A program made the position numbers and the translations under genes. The notes below the pieces were generated by a model. It did no database searches. It saw only the letters and a program-made list of their open reading frames with translations, and was not told the origin of the DNA. 64,000 nt of DNA from UBA6054 sp963975575 (GTDB lineage: Bacteria; Planctomycetota; Phycisphaerae; Phycisphaerales; UBA1924). Every line of letters begins with the position of its first letter. Within the stretch, counting starts at the first letter, position 1. The stretch spans positions 62,001-126,000 of the forward strand of contig CAXBHL010000007.1 in assembly GCA_963975575.1 (NCBI GenBank). Direction: 5' to 3'. Below, in pieces: positions 39,836-48,599 of this stretch.

Positions 39836-40405
39836 TTATTCCAGGCGTTCGTAGCGGGCGAAGGTCACGTCGACGAGCCAGGCGTTGTTCTGTGGCTTGA
39901 TGCCCAGGCGGCGCACGTGCATGCCGGGGACGCGCTCGGTCGTCATGCCGGTCCACGCGATGAGCTTCTCGAGCGACTCGGTGCGGATGTTGTTGTAGAT
40001 GTAGTTGATGCGGCGGGCGTCGGTGGCGCTCTCGTTGACGGTGCGGGGGATGATGTCCGGCACGCCCTCGAGCCCGGCCTCGCGGGCGAGGTTGGCCAGG
40101 CGGCTGAGCATGTCCGGGATGGGCCGGTAGCGGTCCTCGTCGGGCGAGGCGGCGGCCTCGGACTTCAGTTCGGCCAGGCGTTCGGAGCTCTGCTTGAGCG
40201 TCGCCAGGGCGCGGGCGTCCTGGCGGAGCTTGCCCGCGGCCCGCGCGTCGGCCCGCCAGGCGAACAGGCCGACGGTCAGAGCGAGCATCATCACCAGCAC
40301 GCCGATGGTCACCAGGTGGCTGGGCCGGTTGGCCCGCGCGCCGGCCTCGGCGGCCGACGCGAGGCCGTAGCGGTCGTCCTCGCTGAGTCGCTTGCCGTTG
40401 CTCAC
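39836..40405 (-). CDS. GspM/PilO-like assembly protein
   Basis: This encodes 189 residues from GTG 40405, overlapping the gspL-like stop by 4 bp. A short cytoplasmic head, one membrane helix (~34-53, LVTIGVLVMMLALTVGLFAW), a coiled coil (LRQDARALATLKQSSERLAE) and a C-terminal ferredoxin-like region (INYIYNNIRTESLEKLIAWT, then WLVDVTFARYERLE). This is the shape of GspM and PilO, which bind GspL/PilN and set the inner-membrane platform. The sequence is too diverged for a sure name. Its place after the gspL-like gene supports the call. Confidence 0.75.
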   Translation of the reverse strand: MSNGKRLSEDDRYGLASAAEAGARANRPSHLVTIGVLVMMLALTVGLFAWRADARAAGKLRQDARALATLKQSSERLAELKSEAAASPDEDRYRPIPDMLSRLANLAREAGLEGVPDIIPRTVNESATDARRINYIYNNIRTESLEKLIAWTGMTTERVPGMHVRRLGIKPQNNAWLVDVTFARYERLE

Positions 40406-41970
40406 GGGCCGGTCCTTCCCTGGGGCCAGGTGGCCGAATAGGTGGCGTTGACCTCGGCGCTGCGCCCGGGCGTGACGCTGGGGCTCGTCCAGCGGAGCTG
40501 CGAGCCCCCGACGCGCCGCAGCGCCTGGTCGAGCTGCTCGGCGGCCTGCACGTCGGACAGGCGGGCCTTGATGGTGACCACCGAGTCGGTGATGTCGAGT
40601 TCGTCCACCGAGATGCCCGGGGCGGCCAGCACGAGCGAGAGCGTCTCGAGCTCGGACAGGATCGGGCGGGGGTTCTCTTCGCGCAGGGCGCCCGTGCGGC
40701 GCTCCAGGGCCGCGATCTGGGCATCGATCGTGCGCAGGGCGAAGGGGTCGGTCACCAGGGACTGGTCGACCCGCGAGAGCACCTCGGTGCGTTCGGTGCG
40801 GATGTCGTCGGCCATGGCGCGGGTGCGGGCGGCGCGGGCGAAGAACAGGGTGGCGAGCACGCCCACGCACGCGGCGGCGATGAGCAGGGCGGCCGCGGCG
40901 GAGCGGTAGGCGCTGCGGTGCGCGCGGGTGGGGCGCTGCGTGAGGGGCGCGAAGGTGTTGATGTGGCGGGCGTCGAGCGTGCGGCGCAGCGTCTCGGCGA
41001 CGGCGTCGTCGCACCCGGCCAGGTCGGTCAGGGCGCCCGGCCAGGCGCGGGTCAGCGCGGTGCCGATCTCGCGTGGGCTCATGCCGGATTCGGCGGGGCG
41101 TCCGACGACGACGACGCGGGCCGGGCACACGCCGGTCTGGGCCGACCATCCGAGCCAGTCGGCCGCGAGCCGGGCGATGTCGTGGTCGTGGACCTGGGAG
41201 GCCGCGCGGGCGCTCTCGCCCACCACGCCCCCGACCCCTCCCACCGCCGGGGCGGCGGGGCGGGCGTGCTTGAGGCGCATCGAGCCGCAGGCGAGCAGCG
41301 AACCGTTCCGCGACCACGCCCAGACGAGGCGCCCCGCGTCGTCGTCGATGGCGACGATGGCGGCGGGGGGGTGATCGGCGGTGATGACGTCCGGCCCCTG
41401 GTTCGACGCGGCCCGGGCGCCGGGGTCCCACGCTTCGGCGAGGGCGTGCCAGAGGGTGATGACCCGCTCGACCCGCACGCCCAACGCGTCGATCCGGTCG
41501 AGGAACAGCCGGGCGGGTGCGTCCGGTGCGGCCAGCACCGCGGTGCGGGACTCGCCGGGGTCGTGGTCGAGCAGGTCGTAGCTGACCTCGAGGGGCAGGC
41601 GGGGCAGGCGGTCGGACACGCCCGGGGCCTGGTGGGGGTCGAGCCCGTCCTCCTCGCCCTGGGCGGCGCCGGTGTCGGCGCCCTCCACGGCCGAGCGGAT
41701 CAGCTCGGAGTCGGCGTCGCGTCCGCGCACCCACGAGCAGACCGCGCCGTCCACGTCAAGGCAGAGCGTGTCGAGCTTGCGGGGCGAGCGGGTCTCGGCC
41801 AGGCGCTCCTTGACCCAGGCGGCCGACTCGGCGGCGTTGAGCGCCGCGGTCTCCGCGTCGTCGGCCCCGCCCGCGCTCCAGGTCTCGTCGGAGCGTTCGC
41901 TGATGAGCCGGGCCTGCACGATGCGGGCGCCGCGGTCTGTTCTTCGGATGTAGCAGGCGCGGTCGCTCAA
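40402..41970 (-). CDS. GspL-like (PilM-PilN fused) assembly platform protein
   Basis: This encodes 522 residues from a TTG start; no ATG or GTG fits better. The N-terminal ~330 residues are an actin-like ASKHA/PilM-type fold (LPRLPLEVSYDLLDHDPGES, ARVVVVGRPAESGMSPREIG). A membrane helix at ~345-365 (SAAAALLIAAACVGVLATLF) and a PilN-like periplasmic domain (QIAALERRTGALREENPRPI, then ISVDELDITDSVVTIKARLS) follow. That is the layout of GspL, which links the ATPase to the pseudopilus machine. Coupled to the M-like gene by GTGA overlap. Confidence 0.75.
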   Translation of the reverse strand: MSDRACYIRRTDRGARIVQARLISERSDETWSAGGADDAETAALNAAESAAWVKERLAETRSPRKLDTLCLDVDGAVCSWVRGRDADSELIRSAVEGADTGAAQGEEDGLDPHQAPGVSDRLPRLPLEVSYDLLDHDPGESRTAVLAAPDAPARLFLDRIDALGVRVERVITLWHALAEAWDPGARAASNQGPDVITADHPPAAIVAIDDDAGRLVWAWSRNGSLLACGSMRLKHARPAAPAVGGVGGVVGESARAASQVHDHDIARLAADWLGWSAQTGVCPARVVVVGRPAESGMSPREIGTALTRAWPGALTDLAGCDDAVAETLRRTLDARHINTFAPLTQRPTRAHRSAYRSAAAALLIAAACVGVLATLFFARAARTRAMADDIRTERTEVLSRVDQSLVTDPFALRTIDAQIAALERRTGALREENPRPILSELETLSLVLAAPGISVDELDITDSVVTIKARLSDVQAAEQLDQALRRVGGSQLRWTSPSVTPGRSAEVNATYSATWPQGRTGP

Positions 41971-42051
41971 GGTTGCTCACGGTGCTGGGAGATGAGTGGC
42001 CCGGTGGGGGCCGGGTCGGGGGATGGACGCCGCGGTGCCGCGTCGGACCGG

Positions 42052-42906
42052 TCAGTCGTCGCGCCGGTTGCGGTCCGGTTGCTCGTTGCGCCGGCCCGAG
42101 GCGTTGATGGTGCGGGTGATCTCCGGGGGGCGGAGTCCCGCTTCGGGGTTGGTGTTGATGGTGCCGCTGCGCTGGCGATCGAGCATGCGGGCACGCCGGT
42201 CGATCTCGCGCTGGGGCAGCTCGCGCTCGTTGGTGATCCGTGCCCGCGACGGGTCGTCCTGGGCGGCTTCTACGGGCTGGGCGACGGTGGTCACCGGACC
42301 GCCGGAGGCCATGGTGATGGACGGGCCGGTCCGCTCGGCGATCCGGACGGGTGCGCGTCCCTCGCCGTCGCTGACGACGATCTGCACGCCGGAGATGCGC
42401 TCGACGGTCAGCGCGGGGTAGTCGCTGTGCTCGGGCGGGGGGGCGACGGTGGCGTTCTCGCGGACGATCTGTTGGCGCCCGTCGATGCGGACCAGGGCGG
42501 CGCGGGTCTCGCCGAGCTGCACCATGCCCATGTAGCGGACGCGGTCGCCGATGCCCGCGTAGACGGGGTCGCCGCCGGGGTCGATGGTCGGGCCGGGGTC
42601 GGGGGGCGTGACGGGCGGGGCGGCGGCGGCGATGGTGGGTGCGTTGCCCAGCATCGCCAGGCGGGCGGCCACGCCCTCGGAATCGACCCGGGTGAACGGG
42701 GCCTGGGTGGCACCCGTGGGCGGGGGGGCGTTGCCCTCGCCGGGCCCGCGGGGGTCGAAGGCGGGGGCGGGCTCGGTGCTGGGCCGGTCCCGGTCGGGCA
42801 GGCCGGCCACGCCCAAGCCGACGGCGACCGCGGCGAAGACGACGGCGGCCACCCTGGTGATCCGGGTGGTGCTCGCGGCGTTCGCTTTGGTGATGGTCTG
42901 GCTCAT
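42052..42906 (-). CDS. GspC/PilP-like inner-membrane protein
   Basis: This encodes 284 residues. There is one N-terminal membrane helix (~18-36, RVAAVVFAAVAVGLGVAGL), then a long Pro/Ala/Gly-rich linker (~37-110), then a beta domain (GDRVRYMGMVQLGETRAALV, IDGRQQIVRENATV, LTVERISGVQIVVSDGEG) of the HR/GspC-PilP type. The tail is Arg/Asn-rich and disordered. Proteins of this shape join the inner platform to the secretin. The gene sits between gspK and gspL. The order differs from the usual C-first operon, so this is a position-and-shape call. Confidence 0.65.
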   Translation of the reverse strand: MSQTITKANAASTTRITRVAAVVFAAVAVGLGVAGLPDRDRPSTEPAPAFDPRGPGEGNAPPPTGATQAPFTRVDSEGVAARLAMLGNAPTIAAAAPPVTPPDPGPTIDPGGDPVYAGIGDRVRYMGMVQLGETRAALVRIDGRQQIVRENATVAPPPEHSDYPALTVERISGVQIVVSDGEGRAPVRIAERTGPSITMASGGPVTTVAQPVEAAQDDPSRARITNERELPQREIDRRARMLDRQRSGTINTNPEAGLRPPEITRTINASGRRNEQPDRNRRDD

Positions 42907-42957
42907 GGTGGGGCCCCTGCGGTCGGAGTCGGGTGTTTCCGGGGAGAGTTTATCGCC

Positions 42958-43839
42958 TCATCGGTCGTCGAGGTCCTCGAGGTCGAAGTCGTCCGAGTCG
43001 GTGCCCAGATCCTTCCACGTGAGGAACGAGCCAAGCTCGGTGGGATTGCTGGTCGAGCCGCGTCTTCCGGTGGCGCCGATGCGGAGCCGGGCCAGCCCGC
43101 CGTACCGGGAGAGCAGTTTCCCCCGGTCCACGCCCCGCCCGCCCTCGAGCTCGACGATGATGGCCCAGAGCTCCACGTCCGTGGCGAACAGGCGCAGGGC
43201 CATGACCCGCTGGTCGTTGGTCAGGTCGGTGTTGGTCACGGCCGAGGTGATGTCCTGGCGCGTGACCGCCCCGGCCCGGGCCCGGATGCGGAGCAGCTCG
43301 TTGGCGAAGTCCTCGCCCCGGTCGCCGGCGATGGCGCGGGCGACGGCCTCGATGACCGGGTCCGGCGCGGAGTTGATCGAGACCGACGCGGGCCCGACCG
43401 AGCGGGTCACGCGGTTGTAGTCCGCGGCGGTCAGATCGGTGGCGAGGTTGCGCAGGATCACGCCGGCCTCTTCCACCTGGGCCGGGGGGAGGGCGGAGAG
43501 GTCCGCCAGCGCGGTGCCCTGCCCGTCGCGGAGGTAGACGGACACGACCGAGCCGTCGGCCAGCTCGATGTCCATCGCGTGCCCGGTGACGGGGTCGATG
43601 ATGTCGGGGATGGATCGCCCGGTCTGCTGCTTGAGCCAGGCGCCGATAGCCTCCTGCAGGCCCATGCCCGCGTGGTGCTCGTGGTAGGCGCGGGCCTGGC
43701 GGGCGTAGACCTTGGTCTCGGCGGCGAACCGCGACATGGCCACGCCCACGCCCAGGCCGACGACGACCAGCGCGAGCAGCACCATGGGCATGACGAACGC
43801 ACGCCCGCGCGGCGACGGCGTGGCAGCGGTCCGGGTCAT
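42958..43839 (-). CDS. GspK-like minor pseudopilin
   Basis: This encodes 293 residues. After a short basic stretch, FVMPMVLLALVVVGLGVGVA is the pilin-like hydrophobic helix, though without a classic G/F-T-L-x-E prepilin site. The body has ALADLSALPPAQVEEAGVIL, DFANELLRIRARAGAVTRQD and ATDVELWAIIVELEGG: a saposin-like helical pair and a beta region as in GspK. It ends Asp-rich (DSDDFDLEDLDDR). GspK caps the pseudopilus with I and J. Start overlaps the gspJ stop by 4 bp. Confidence 0.75.
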   Translation of the reverse strand: MTRTAATPSPRGRAFVMPMVLLALVVVGLGVGVAMSRFAAETKVYARQARAYHEHHAGMGLQEAIGAWLKQQTGRSIPDIIDPVTGHAMDIELADGSVVSVYLRDGQGTALADLSALPPAQVEEAGVILRNLATDLTAADYNRVTRSVGPASVSINSAPDPVIEAVARAIAGDRGEDFANELLRIRARAGAVTRQDITSAVTNTDLTNDQRVMALRLFATDVELWAIIVELEGGRGVDRGKLLSRYGGLARLRIGATGRRGSTSNPTELGSFLTWKDLGTDSDDFDLEDLDDR

Positions 43840-44957
43840 TCGCGGTCCCTCCGTCCGCCGACGTCGAAGACGTTGTCCGGGCGGGGGCGTCCGCCGGGCC
43901 GGTCGCCGTCGGGCGGCGGGCGATCGCCGCCGGGCGGGGGCCGGTCTCCGCCGGGGGGCCGGTTGCCGCCCGGTCCGCCTCCGGGCCCGCCGCCGGGACC
44001 GCCACCGGGGTTGTTCGGGTCGGCCGGGTTGTTGGGGTCGACCGGGGTGTCGGCGTCGGTGGCCGCGGGATCCTCGCCGGTGGCCCAGCCGACCTCGAAC
44101 ATCCAGTTGGCGTAGCGCCCGCCGTGGAGGAGGATCTCGAGTTCGGCGAAGGCGGGCAGGTCGGGGATGGTGCTGCCGGCGTACTCGAGCAGGCGCTCAT
44201 CGCCCTTGAAGATCTGCCAGGTCATCGACTCGATGCCCGAGAGGACCATGATCGCGCCGGCCAGGCGGGTCTGGATGGCCTCGCTGCCGCCCTCGGTGTC
44301 GGGCGGCGTGGCGTAGCCGGCGTTGAGGTCGGCCAGCTCGGCGCTGAGGATGGGGCGCCACCAGAGCGTCCAGCCGGGGGGCGGGTCGGTGGCCATGCGT
44401 TCTTCCAGGCGGGGGTCGTACTCGGCCAGACCCAGCTTGGACATGATCAGCTCGCGAGTGCCCGCGGGGCGGAGTTCGAACACGCCGCGGATCGCCCCGG
44501 AGGACAGCTCGTCCCCGGTAAAGTCCAGCGAGTCGGCCCGGTCGGCCTCGACCAGCCACGAGCCGACCTGCGAGCCGACGATGGCCGGAACCGGCGAGCG
44601 CGCCACGCTGACCTCGAGGCGCTGGGGGCGCCAGCCGAACTCGTCGGCGGGGGCGGCCGCGTCGGTCTCTAAAATCACGCGGGGGCGGGCGGCGGTCTCC
44701 GTGGTGGCCGCGGCGGTGTTGGTCGTCGCCTGCTCTTCCATCAGCAGCTGCAGGAACGTGCGCCGCACGGCCAGCTGGGTCGTCCAGAGCTCGTTGGTGC
44801 GTTCGAAGCGGGCGGAGAAGGCCCGCTCGGCCCGGTTGGCGGCCAGGAACACCGACACGCACCCCATCAGCACGAGCCCGCCGACGACCACCGCCAGCAC
44901 CGTCTCGATGATGGTAAAGCCGCGGTTGCGGTGTGCGGACTGGGGGGCGATGGTCAT
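43836..44957 (-). CDS. GspJ-like minor pseudopilin with Gly/Pro-rich tail
   Basis: This encodes 373 residues. Prepilin signature NRGFTIIETVLAVVVGGLVL (cleavage after Gly ~13) with the +5 Glu. The body has the beta-rich GspJ-style domain with WTTQLAVRRTFLQLLMEEQA and MVLSGIESMTWQIFKGDERL. The C-terminal ~60 residues are a low-complexity tail of PNNP, GGGP and RPPGGD/RPPPGGD repeats, unusual for a pseudopilin; it is longer than the ~200-residue norm. Overlap with both neighbours by 4 bp shows one operon. Confidence 0.78.
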   Translation of the reverse strand: MTIAPQSAHRNRGFTIIETVLAVVVGGLVLMGCVSVFLAANRAERAFSARFERTNELWTTQLAVRRTFLQLLMEEQATTNTAAATTETAARPRVILETDAAAPADEFGWRPQRLEVSVARSPVPAIVGSQVGSWLVEADRADSLDFTGDELSSGAIRGVFELRPAGTRELIMSKLGLAEYDPRLEERMATDPPPGWTLWWRPILSAELADLNAGYATPPDTEGGSEAIQTRLAGAIMVLSGIESMTWQIFKGDERLLEYAGSTIPDLPAFAELEILLHGGRYANWMFEVGWATGEDPAATDADTPVDPNNPADPNNPGGGPGGGPGGGPGGNRPPGGDRPPPGGDRPPPDGDRPGGRPRPDNVFDVGGRRDRE

Positions 44958-45550
44958 GGCGTGCTCCCTCCGGCGGTGCCCTCTTCGAGCTGCATCAGCA
45001 TGTTCATCAGGCGCTCGAGCCCGCCGGGCTCTTCGATGAGCGTCTGCAGCGAGTCGGGGTTGGAGAAGGCCAGCGGGTCGACCAGGCGGGTGATGACGGT
45101 GCCGGGCACCTCGGGGTCGTAGGCGTACGAGCCGCCCGACTCGGGCGCGAGCCACACGCGGATGATGACCATCTGGATGCGGTCGAGCGAGACGCCCCCG
45201 CCGACGACGCCCTGGGCCGACGCGACCCCGGCGGTGCGGGTGACGAAGCGCACGCGCTGCTGCTCGAGCGACCACCGGAACAGGTCCTGGCCGTACTCGA
45301 GCGGCAGCGACTGGCTGGGCAGCGACTGGTCGTCGTCGATGAGCTGGAGGATCAGCCGGTTGGCCAGCTCCGACGCGGCCAGGCGGCGCTCGAGGCGCTG
45401 CTGCGCCCGGGTCATGAACGCGACCGAACTCGCCAGCGACGCGGTGACCAGCCCGAGCAGGACGACGCCGAGTACCGATTCGAGAAAGGTCACGCCGCGC
45501 CGGGCGTGGCGTGATCTCATCGGTCCGAAATGGCGTCGGCGTGCGGTCAT
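44954..45550 (-). CDS. GspI/H-like minor pseudopilin
   Basis: This encodes 198 residues; an internal ATG at 45520 is an alternative start. Prepilin motif RRGVTFLESVLGVVLLGLVT (cleaved after Gly ~19, Glu at +5) and then MTRAQQRLERRLAASELANR, the helix of type II pseudopilins. The globular part carries RVRFVTRTAGVASAQGVVGG and MVIIRVWLAPESGGSYAYDP strands. GspI and GspH are not separable by eye. It sits between G and J as minor pseudopilins normally do. Confidence 0.75.
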   Translation of the reverse strand: MTARRRHFGPMRSRHARRGVTFLESVLGVVLLGLVTASLASSVAFMTRAQQRLERRLAASELANRLILQLIDDDQSLPSQSLPLEYGQDLFRWSLEQQRVRFVTRTAGVASAQGVVGGGVSLDRIQMVIIRVWLAPESGGSYAYDPEVPGTVITRLVDPLAFSNPDSLQTLIEEPGGLERLMNMLMQLEEGTAGGSTP

Positions 45551-45553
45551 GCG

Positions 45554-45958
45554 TCAGTTCGGCTGGTCGATGGTCCAGAGGTCGATGTTGTCCTCGGTGG
45601 TGGCGAAGTCTTTGTCGGGGCCGGCGCTGATCAGCTCGTACTGGCGCACGCCCCCGGCGGTCACGCGGTAGTAGAACGGCGTGCCCCAGGCGTCCAGGTC
45701 CGAGCCCTCCTCCAGGTACGGGCCGATGAGCACCGCCAGCGACGACGGCGCGACCGAGTTCTCGACCATGTAGCTGTTGATGCCGGTCTTGACCGTCTTC
45801 ATCGAGTTCTTGGTCGTGTTCACGCGGGCCTTGCTGACCTGCGGGAGGATGGCCACCGCGGCGGCGGCGGCGAGGATGCCGATCATCAGGATCACCGCGG
45901 TGATCTCGATCAGCGAGAAGCCGGGCCGGGCCATCGGGCGGCGGGTGGTGCGGGTCAT
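45554..45958 (-). CDS. gspG: Type II secretion major pseudopilin GspG
   Basis: This encodes 134 residues. Prepilin site PGFSLIEITAVILMIGILAA (cleaved after Gly ~13, Glu at +5). VNTTKNSMKTVKTGINSYMV is the helix, LDAWGTPFYYRVTAGGVRQY and ELISAGPDKDFATTEDNIDL are the closing strands and calcium loop typical of GspG (DxWGxPYxY, S-x-G-x-D). It forms the shaft of the pseudopilus. Length and motifs are normal. It lies 4 bp before the minor pseudopilin gene and 68 bp after gspF. Confidence 0.92.
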   Translation of the reverse strand: MTRTTRRPMARPGFSLIEITAVILMIGILAAAAAVAILPQVSKARVNTTKNSMKTVKTGINSYMVENSVAPSSLAVLIGPYLEEGSDLDAWGTPFYYRVTAGGVRQYELISAGPDKDFATTEDNIDLWTIDQPN

Positions 45959-46026
45959 GGGCGGTCTCCTTGGTCTGGTCCGGTTGGTCCGGCGGGCTTC
46001 GGGCCCGCCCGGGTCGGGTTCGTTTC

Positions 46027-47229
46027 TTACAGCACCTGGTTGGTCACGGTGAGCATCGGCAGCATCACGGCGATGATGACCGTGCCGATGACGAGGAACA
46101 GAACGACGATCAGCAGCGGCTCGAGCACGGCCATCAGCCGGCCCGTCCGCGTGTCCACCTCGTTGGCGTGGTCCTTGGCGAGCGCGTTGAAGGCGGAGTC
46201 CAGCTCGCCGCCCTGGTCGGCGGCGATCAGCAGACGCCGGGTGGCCTGCGGGAGCGATTCGACCTTCTCGACCAGCGAGCGGAACACGCCGCCCTCGATC
46301 AGGCGGGTGCGCATCCGCGTCAGGTCGCGGGCCATGGCCTTGTCGCCGATGGCCCGGGTGCTCACCGCCAGCGCGTCGGCCAGCGGGATGCCCGAGCGCG
46401 TCATCGCGCCCATCACCGAAAAGAACCGGGCCAGCTCCTGGTGCTTGATCACGACCTTCACGCCAGGCAGCCGGCGCACGACCGACATCAGCGCCGCGCC
46501 GATCGCCGACCGGGCCGCCACGCCGAAGACGATCGCCACGGCGGCCACCGCCAGCAGCACGACCGCGTTGGCACGCAGGAACAGACCCAGCCCGAGCACG
46601 ATCTTGGTGAACGTGGGCAGCTCGACGCCCGCCGAGAGCATCGCCCCGCCGATCATGGGCACCACGACGGTCAGCAGCACCAGCACCGCGAGCATCGCGA
46701 TGGACAGCACCACGACCGGGTAGATCATCATGGTGACCGCCTTGCCGGCGACCAGGCGGATGCGCGACGCGTTCTCGCCGAGCTGGGCCGCGGCCCCGGC
46801 CAGGTCGCCGGTCCGCTCGCCCGCCCGGTACACGGCGATGGACACCTCGTCGAAGGCCTGGACCAACTCGCACGCCTCCGCGAAGGACTTGCCGCTGGCC
46901 ACCGCGTCCCGCATCCGCAGCACGCGGTCGGCCGATTTCGAGCCCACCACGGTGGAGGCGACCTCGAGCGCGTCCACCAGGGGCACGCCGCGGGAGAGCA
47001 GCTGCGACAGCTGGGTGTTCAGGGCTTCCTGATCGTTGAGATTGAAATACCCGCCCTCGCCGGCCGACACGGGCAGCTTCCACGTCCGCCGGAGGACCTG
47101 GCGGTCGCGCCGGAGCGCCTCGGCCAGGGCCCGCTCGGACCGGGCCCGTCGGATCCCGATGGACTTCCCACCCCCCGGCTTGTTGGCCAGATAGAGGAAG
47201 GATCCGGCATGGGTGGCCGTGCGGGTCAT
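46027..47229 (-). CDS. gspF: Type II secretion inner-membrane protein GspF
   Basis: This encodes 400 residues with the two T2SSF domains. First domain: LNTQLSQLLSRGVPLVDALE (~72-91) and AFDEVSIAVYRAGERTGDLA. Second: FFSVMGAMTRSGIPLADALA (~272-291) and ATRRLLIAADQGGELDSAFN. Three membrane segments are seen at ~170-190, ~220-245 and ~370-395. It is the platform core that turns with the ATPase. As first gene of this operon it is preceded by a 259-bp divergent region toward tdh. GspE and GspD are not in the window. Confidence 0.9.
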   Translation of the reverse strand: MTRTATHAGSFLYLANKPGGGKSIGIRRARSERALAEALRRDRQVLRRTWKLPVSAGEGGYFNLNDQEALNTQLSQLLSRGVPLVDALEVASTVVGSKSADRVLRMRDAVASGKSFAEACELVQAFDEVSIAVYRAGERTGDLAGAAAQLGENASRIRLVAGKAVTMMIYPVVVLSIAMLAVLVLLTVVVPMIGGAMLSAGVELPTFTKIVLGLGLFLRANAVVLLAVAAVAIVFGVAARSAIGAALMSVVRRLPGVKVVIKHQELARFFSVMGAMTRSGIPLADALAVSTRAIGDKAMARDLTRMRTRLIEGGVFRSLVEKVESLPQATRRLLIAADQGGELDSAFNALAKDHANEVDTRTGRLMAVLEPLLIVVLFLVIGTVIIAVMLPMLTVTNQVL

Positions 47230-47488
47230 CGGGTCAAGGCTCCGGGGCGATAGGGTCGGCTTCTGATAGGGTCTTCCGCCGGGGTCGCGGGGTCAGTCGG
47301 TGTATACAGCATGCACCGGTCGCGGGTGCCCGGCGACCATATTGATACGGGCCCGGCCGGTTTGTTGATCGGCCGGTCCGGGCAATCCACAATATGAACG
47401 CAGCCGGTGCCGTGCGGCTTGCATCCCCGCATTCCGGCACCGGCCCCGGACCCCCCACGAAACAGCCCGACCCCAGAACGGAGCCCCG

Positions 47489-48595
47489 ATGCCCACCAGC
47501 CCCACCGCCCGCCAGCCCGAGACTTCTGGGACCACCGCCCCACGCGGCGCCGGGGGCACCATGCGGGGGCTCATCAAGCACCACGCCGGCCCGGGCCTCA
47601 AGCTCGTCGACGACCGGCCCGTGCCCGAACCCGGCCCGCGGGAGGTCCGCATCAAGGTCTCCAAGGCCGGCATCTGCGGCACCGACCGGCACATCTGGGA
47701 GTGGGACGACTGGTCCGCCGGGCGGGTGCCCGTGGGCATCATCACGGGACACGAGTTCGTGGGCGTGATCGACAAGCTGGGCTCGGCGGTCACGCAGTGG
47801 CAGGCCGGGCAGCGGGTCTCGGCCGAGGGCCACCTGACGGCCGGCACGGACTACAACAGCCGCACGGGCAACGCCCACATCGCCAGCGACACGACCATCT
47901 TCGGTATCGACCGCGACGGCTGCTTCGCCGACCACATCGTGGTGCCCGAGACCAACGTGTGGCCGATCCACAAGGACATCCCGGACAAGCACGCGGCCAT
48001 CATGGACCCGTTGGGCAACGCGGTGCACACGGTGATGGCCGCGGGCGTGAGCGCCAAAACGGTGCTGATCTCCGGCGTGGGCATCATCGGGCTGATGGCG
48101 GTGACGGTGGCCCGGGCCGCGGGCGCGGCGCGGATCTACTGCACCGACGTCAACGAGCCCCGCATGGAGCTGGCCCGCAAGCTGGGCGCCACCGAGGCCT
48201 TCGATGCGCGGGACGACACCTGGATCAAGCGTGTTCGCAAGGAGACCTACGAGGGCGTGGACGTGCTGCTGGAAATGTCCGGCGCGCCCAGCGCGATGGA
48301 CCAGGGCTTCCGCACGCTGCGCAACGGGGGCACCGCCGCCTTGCTCGGCCTGCCCGCCAAGCAGGTCACCTTCGACTTCAACAGCCACATCATTTTCAAG
48401 GGCTGCACGGTGCTGGGCATCAACGGCCGACGCATGTGGGACACCTGGTACCAGATGGAGAAGCTTTTGCTCTCCGGACGCCTGGACCTGGCCCCCATCG
48501 TCACCCACGAGTTCCCCATGGCCGACTACGAAGAGGCCTTCGAGACGATGATCTCGGGCAGGGGCATCAAGGTGCTGCTGGACATGGGGCGGTAA
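47489..48595 (+). CDS. tdh: L-threonine 3-dehydrogenase-like zinc alcohol dehydrogenase
   Basis: This encodes 368 residues from ATG 47489 (ACGGAG upstream); MRGLIKHH at residue 25 is where most family members begin. ICGTDRHIWEWDDW (~60-73) is the threonine dehydrogenase signature with the catalytic Cys. GHEFVG (~86-91) gives His and Glu, and DPLGNAVHTVM is present. The NAD loop is VLISGVGIIGLMAVTVARAA. The structural-zinc lobe is lost: where others read HITCGHCRNCRGG...C, this one has HLTAGTDYNSRTGNAHIASD. It oxidises threonine to 2-amino-3-ketobutyrate, with Kbl doing the next step. Confidence 0.87.
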   Translation: MPTSPTARQPETSGTTAPRGAGGTMRGLIKHHAGPGLKLVDDRPVPEPGPREVRIKVSKAGICGTDRHIWEWDDWSAGRVPVGIITGHEFVGVIDKLGSAVTQWQAGQRVSAEGHLTAGTDYNSRTGNAHIASDTTIFGIDRDGCFADHIVVPETNVWPIHKDIPDKHAAIMDPLGNAVHTVMAAGVSAKTVLISGVGIIGLMAVTVARAAGAARIYCTDVNEPRMELARKLGATEAFDARDDTWIKRVRKETYEGVDVLLEMSGAPSAMDQGFRTLRNGGTAALLGLPAKQVTFDFNSHIIFKGCTVLGINGRRMWDTWYQMEKLLLSGRLDLAPIVTHEFPMADYEEAFETMISGRGIKVLLDMGR

Positions 48596-48599
48596 GCGG

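Noticed and set aside
40918..44115. 1065-residue plus-strand open frame across the gsp operon
   Set aside because: Antisense to well-recognised, overlapping gsp genes; composition is that of a shadow frame.
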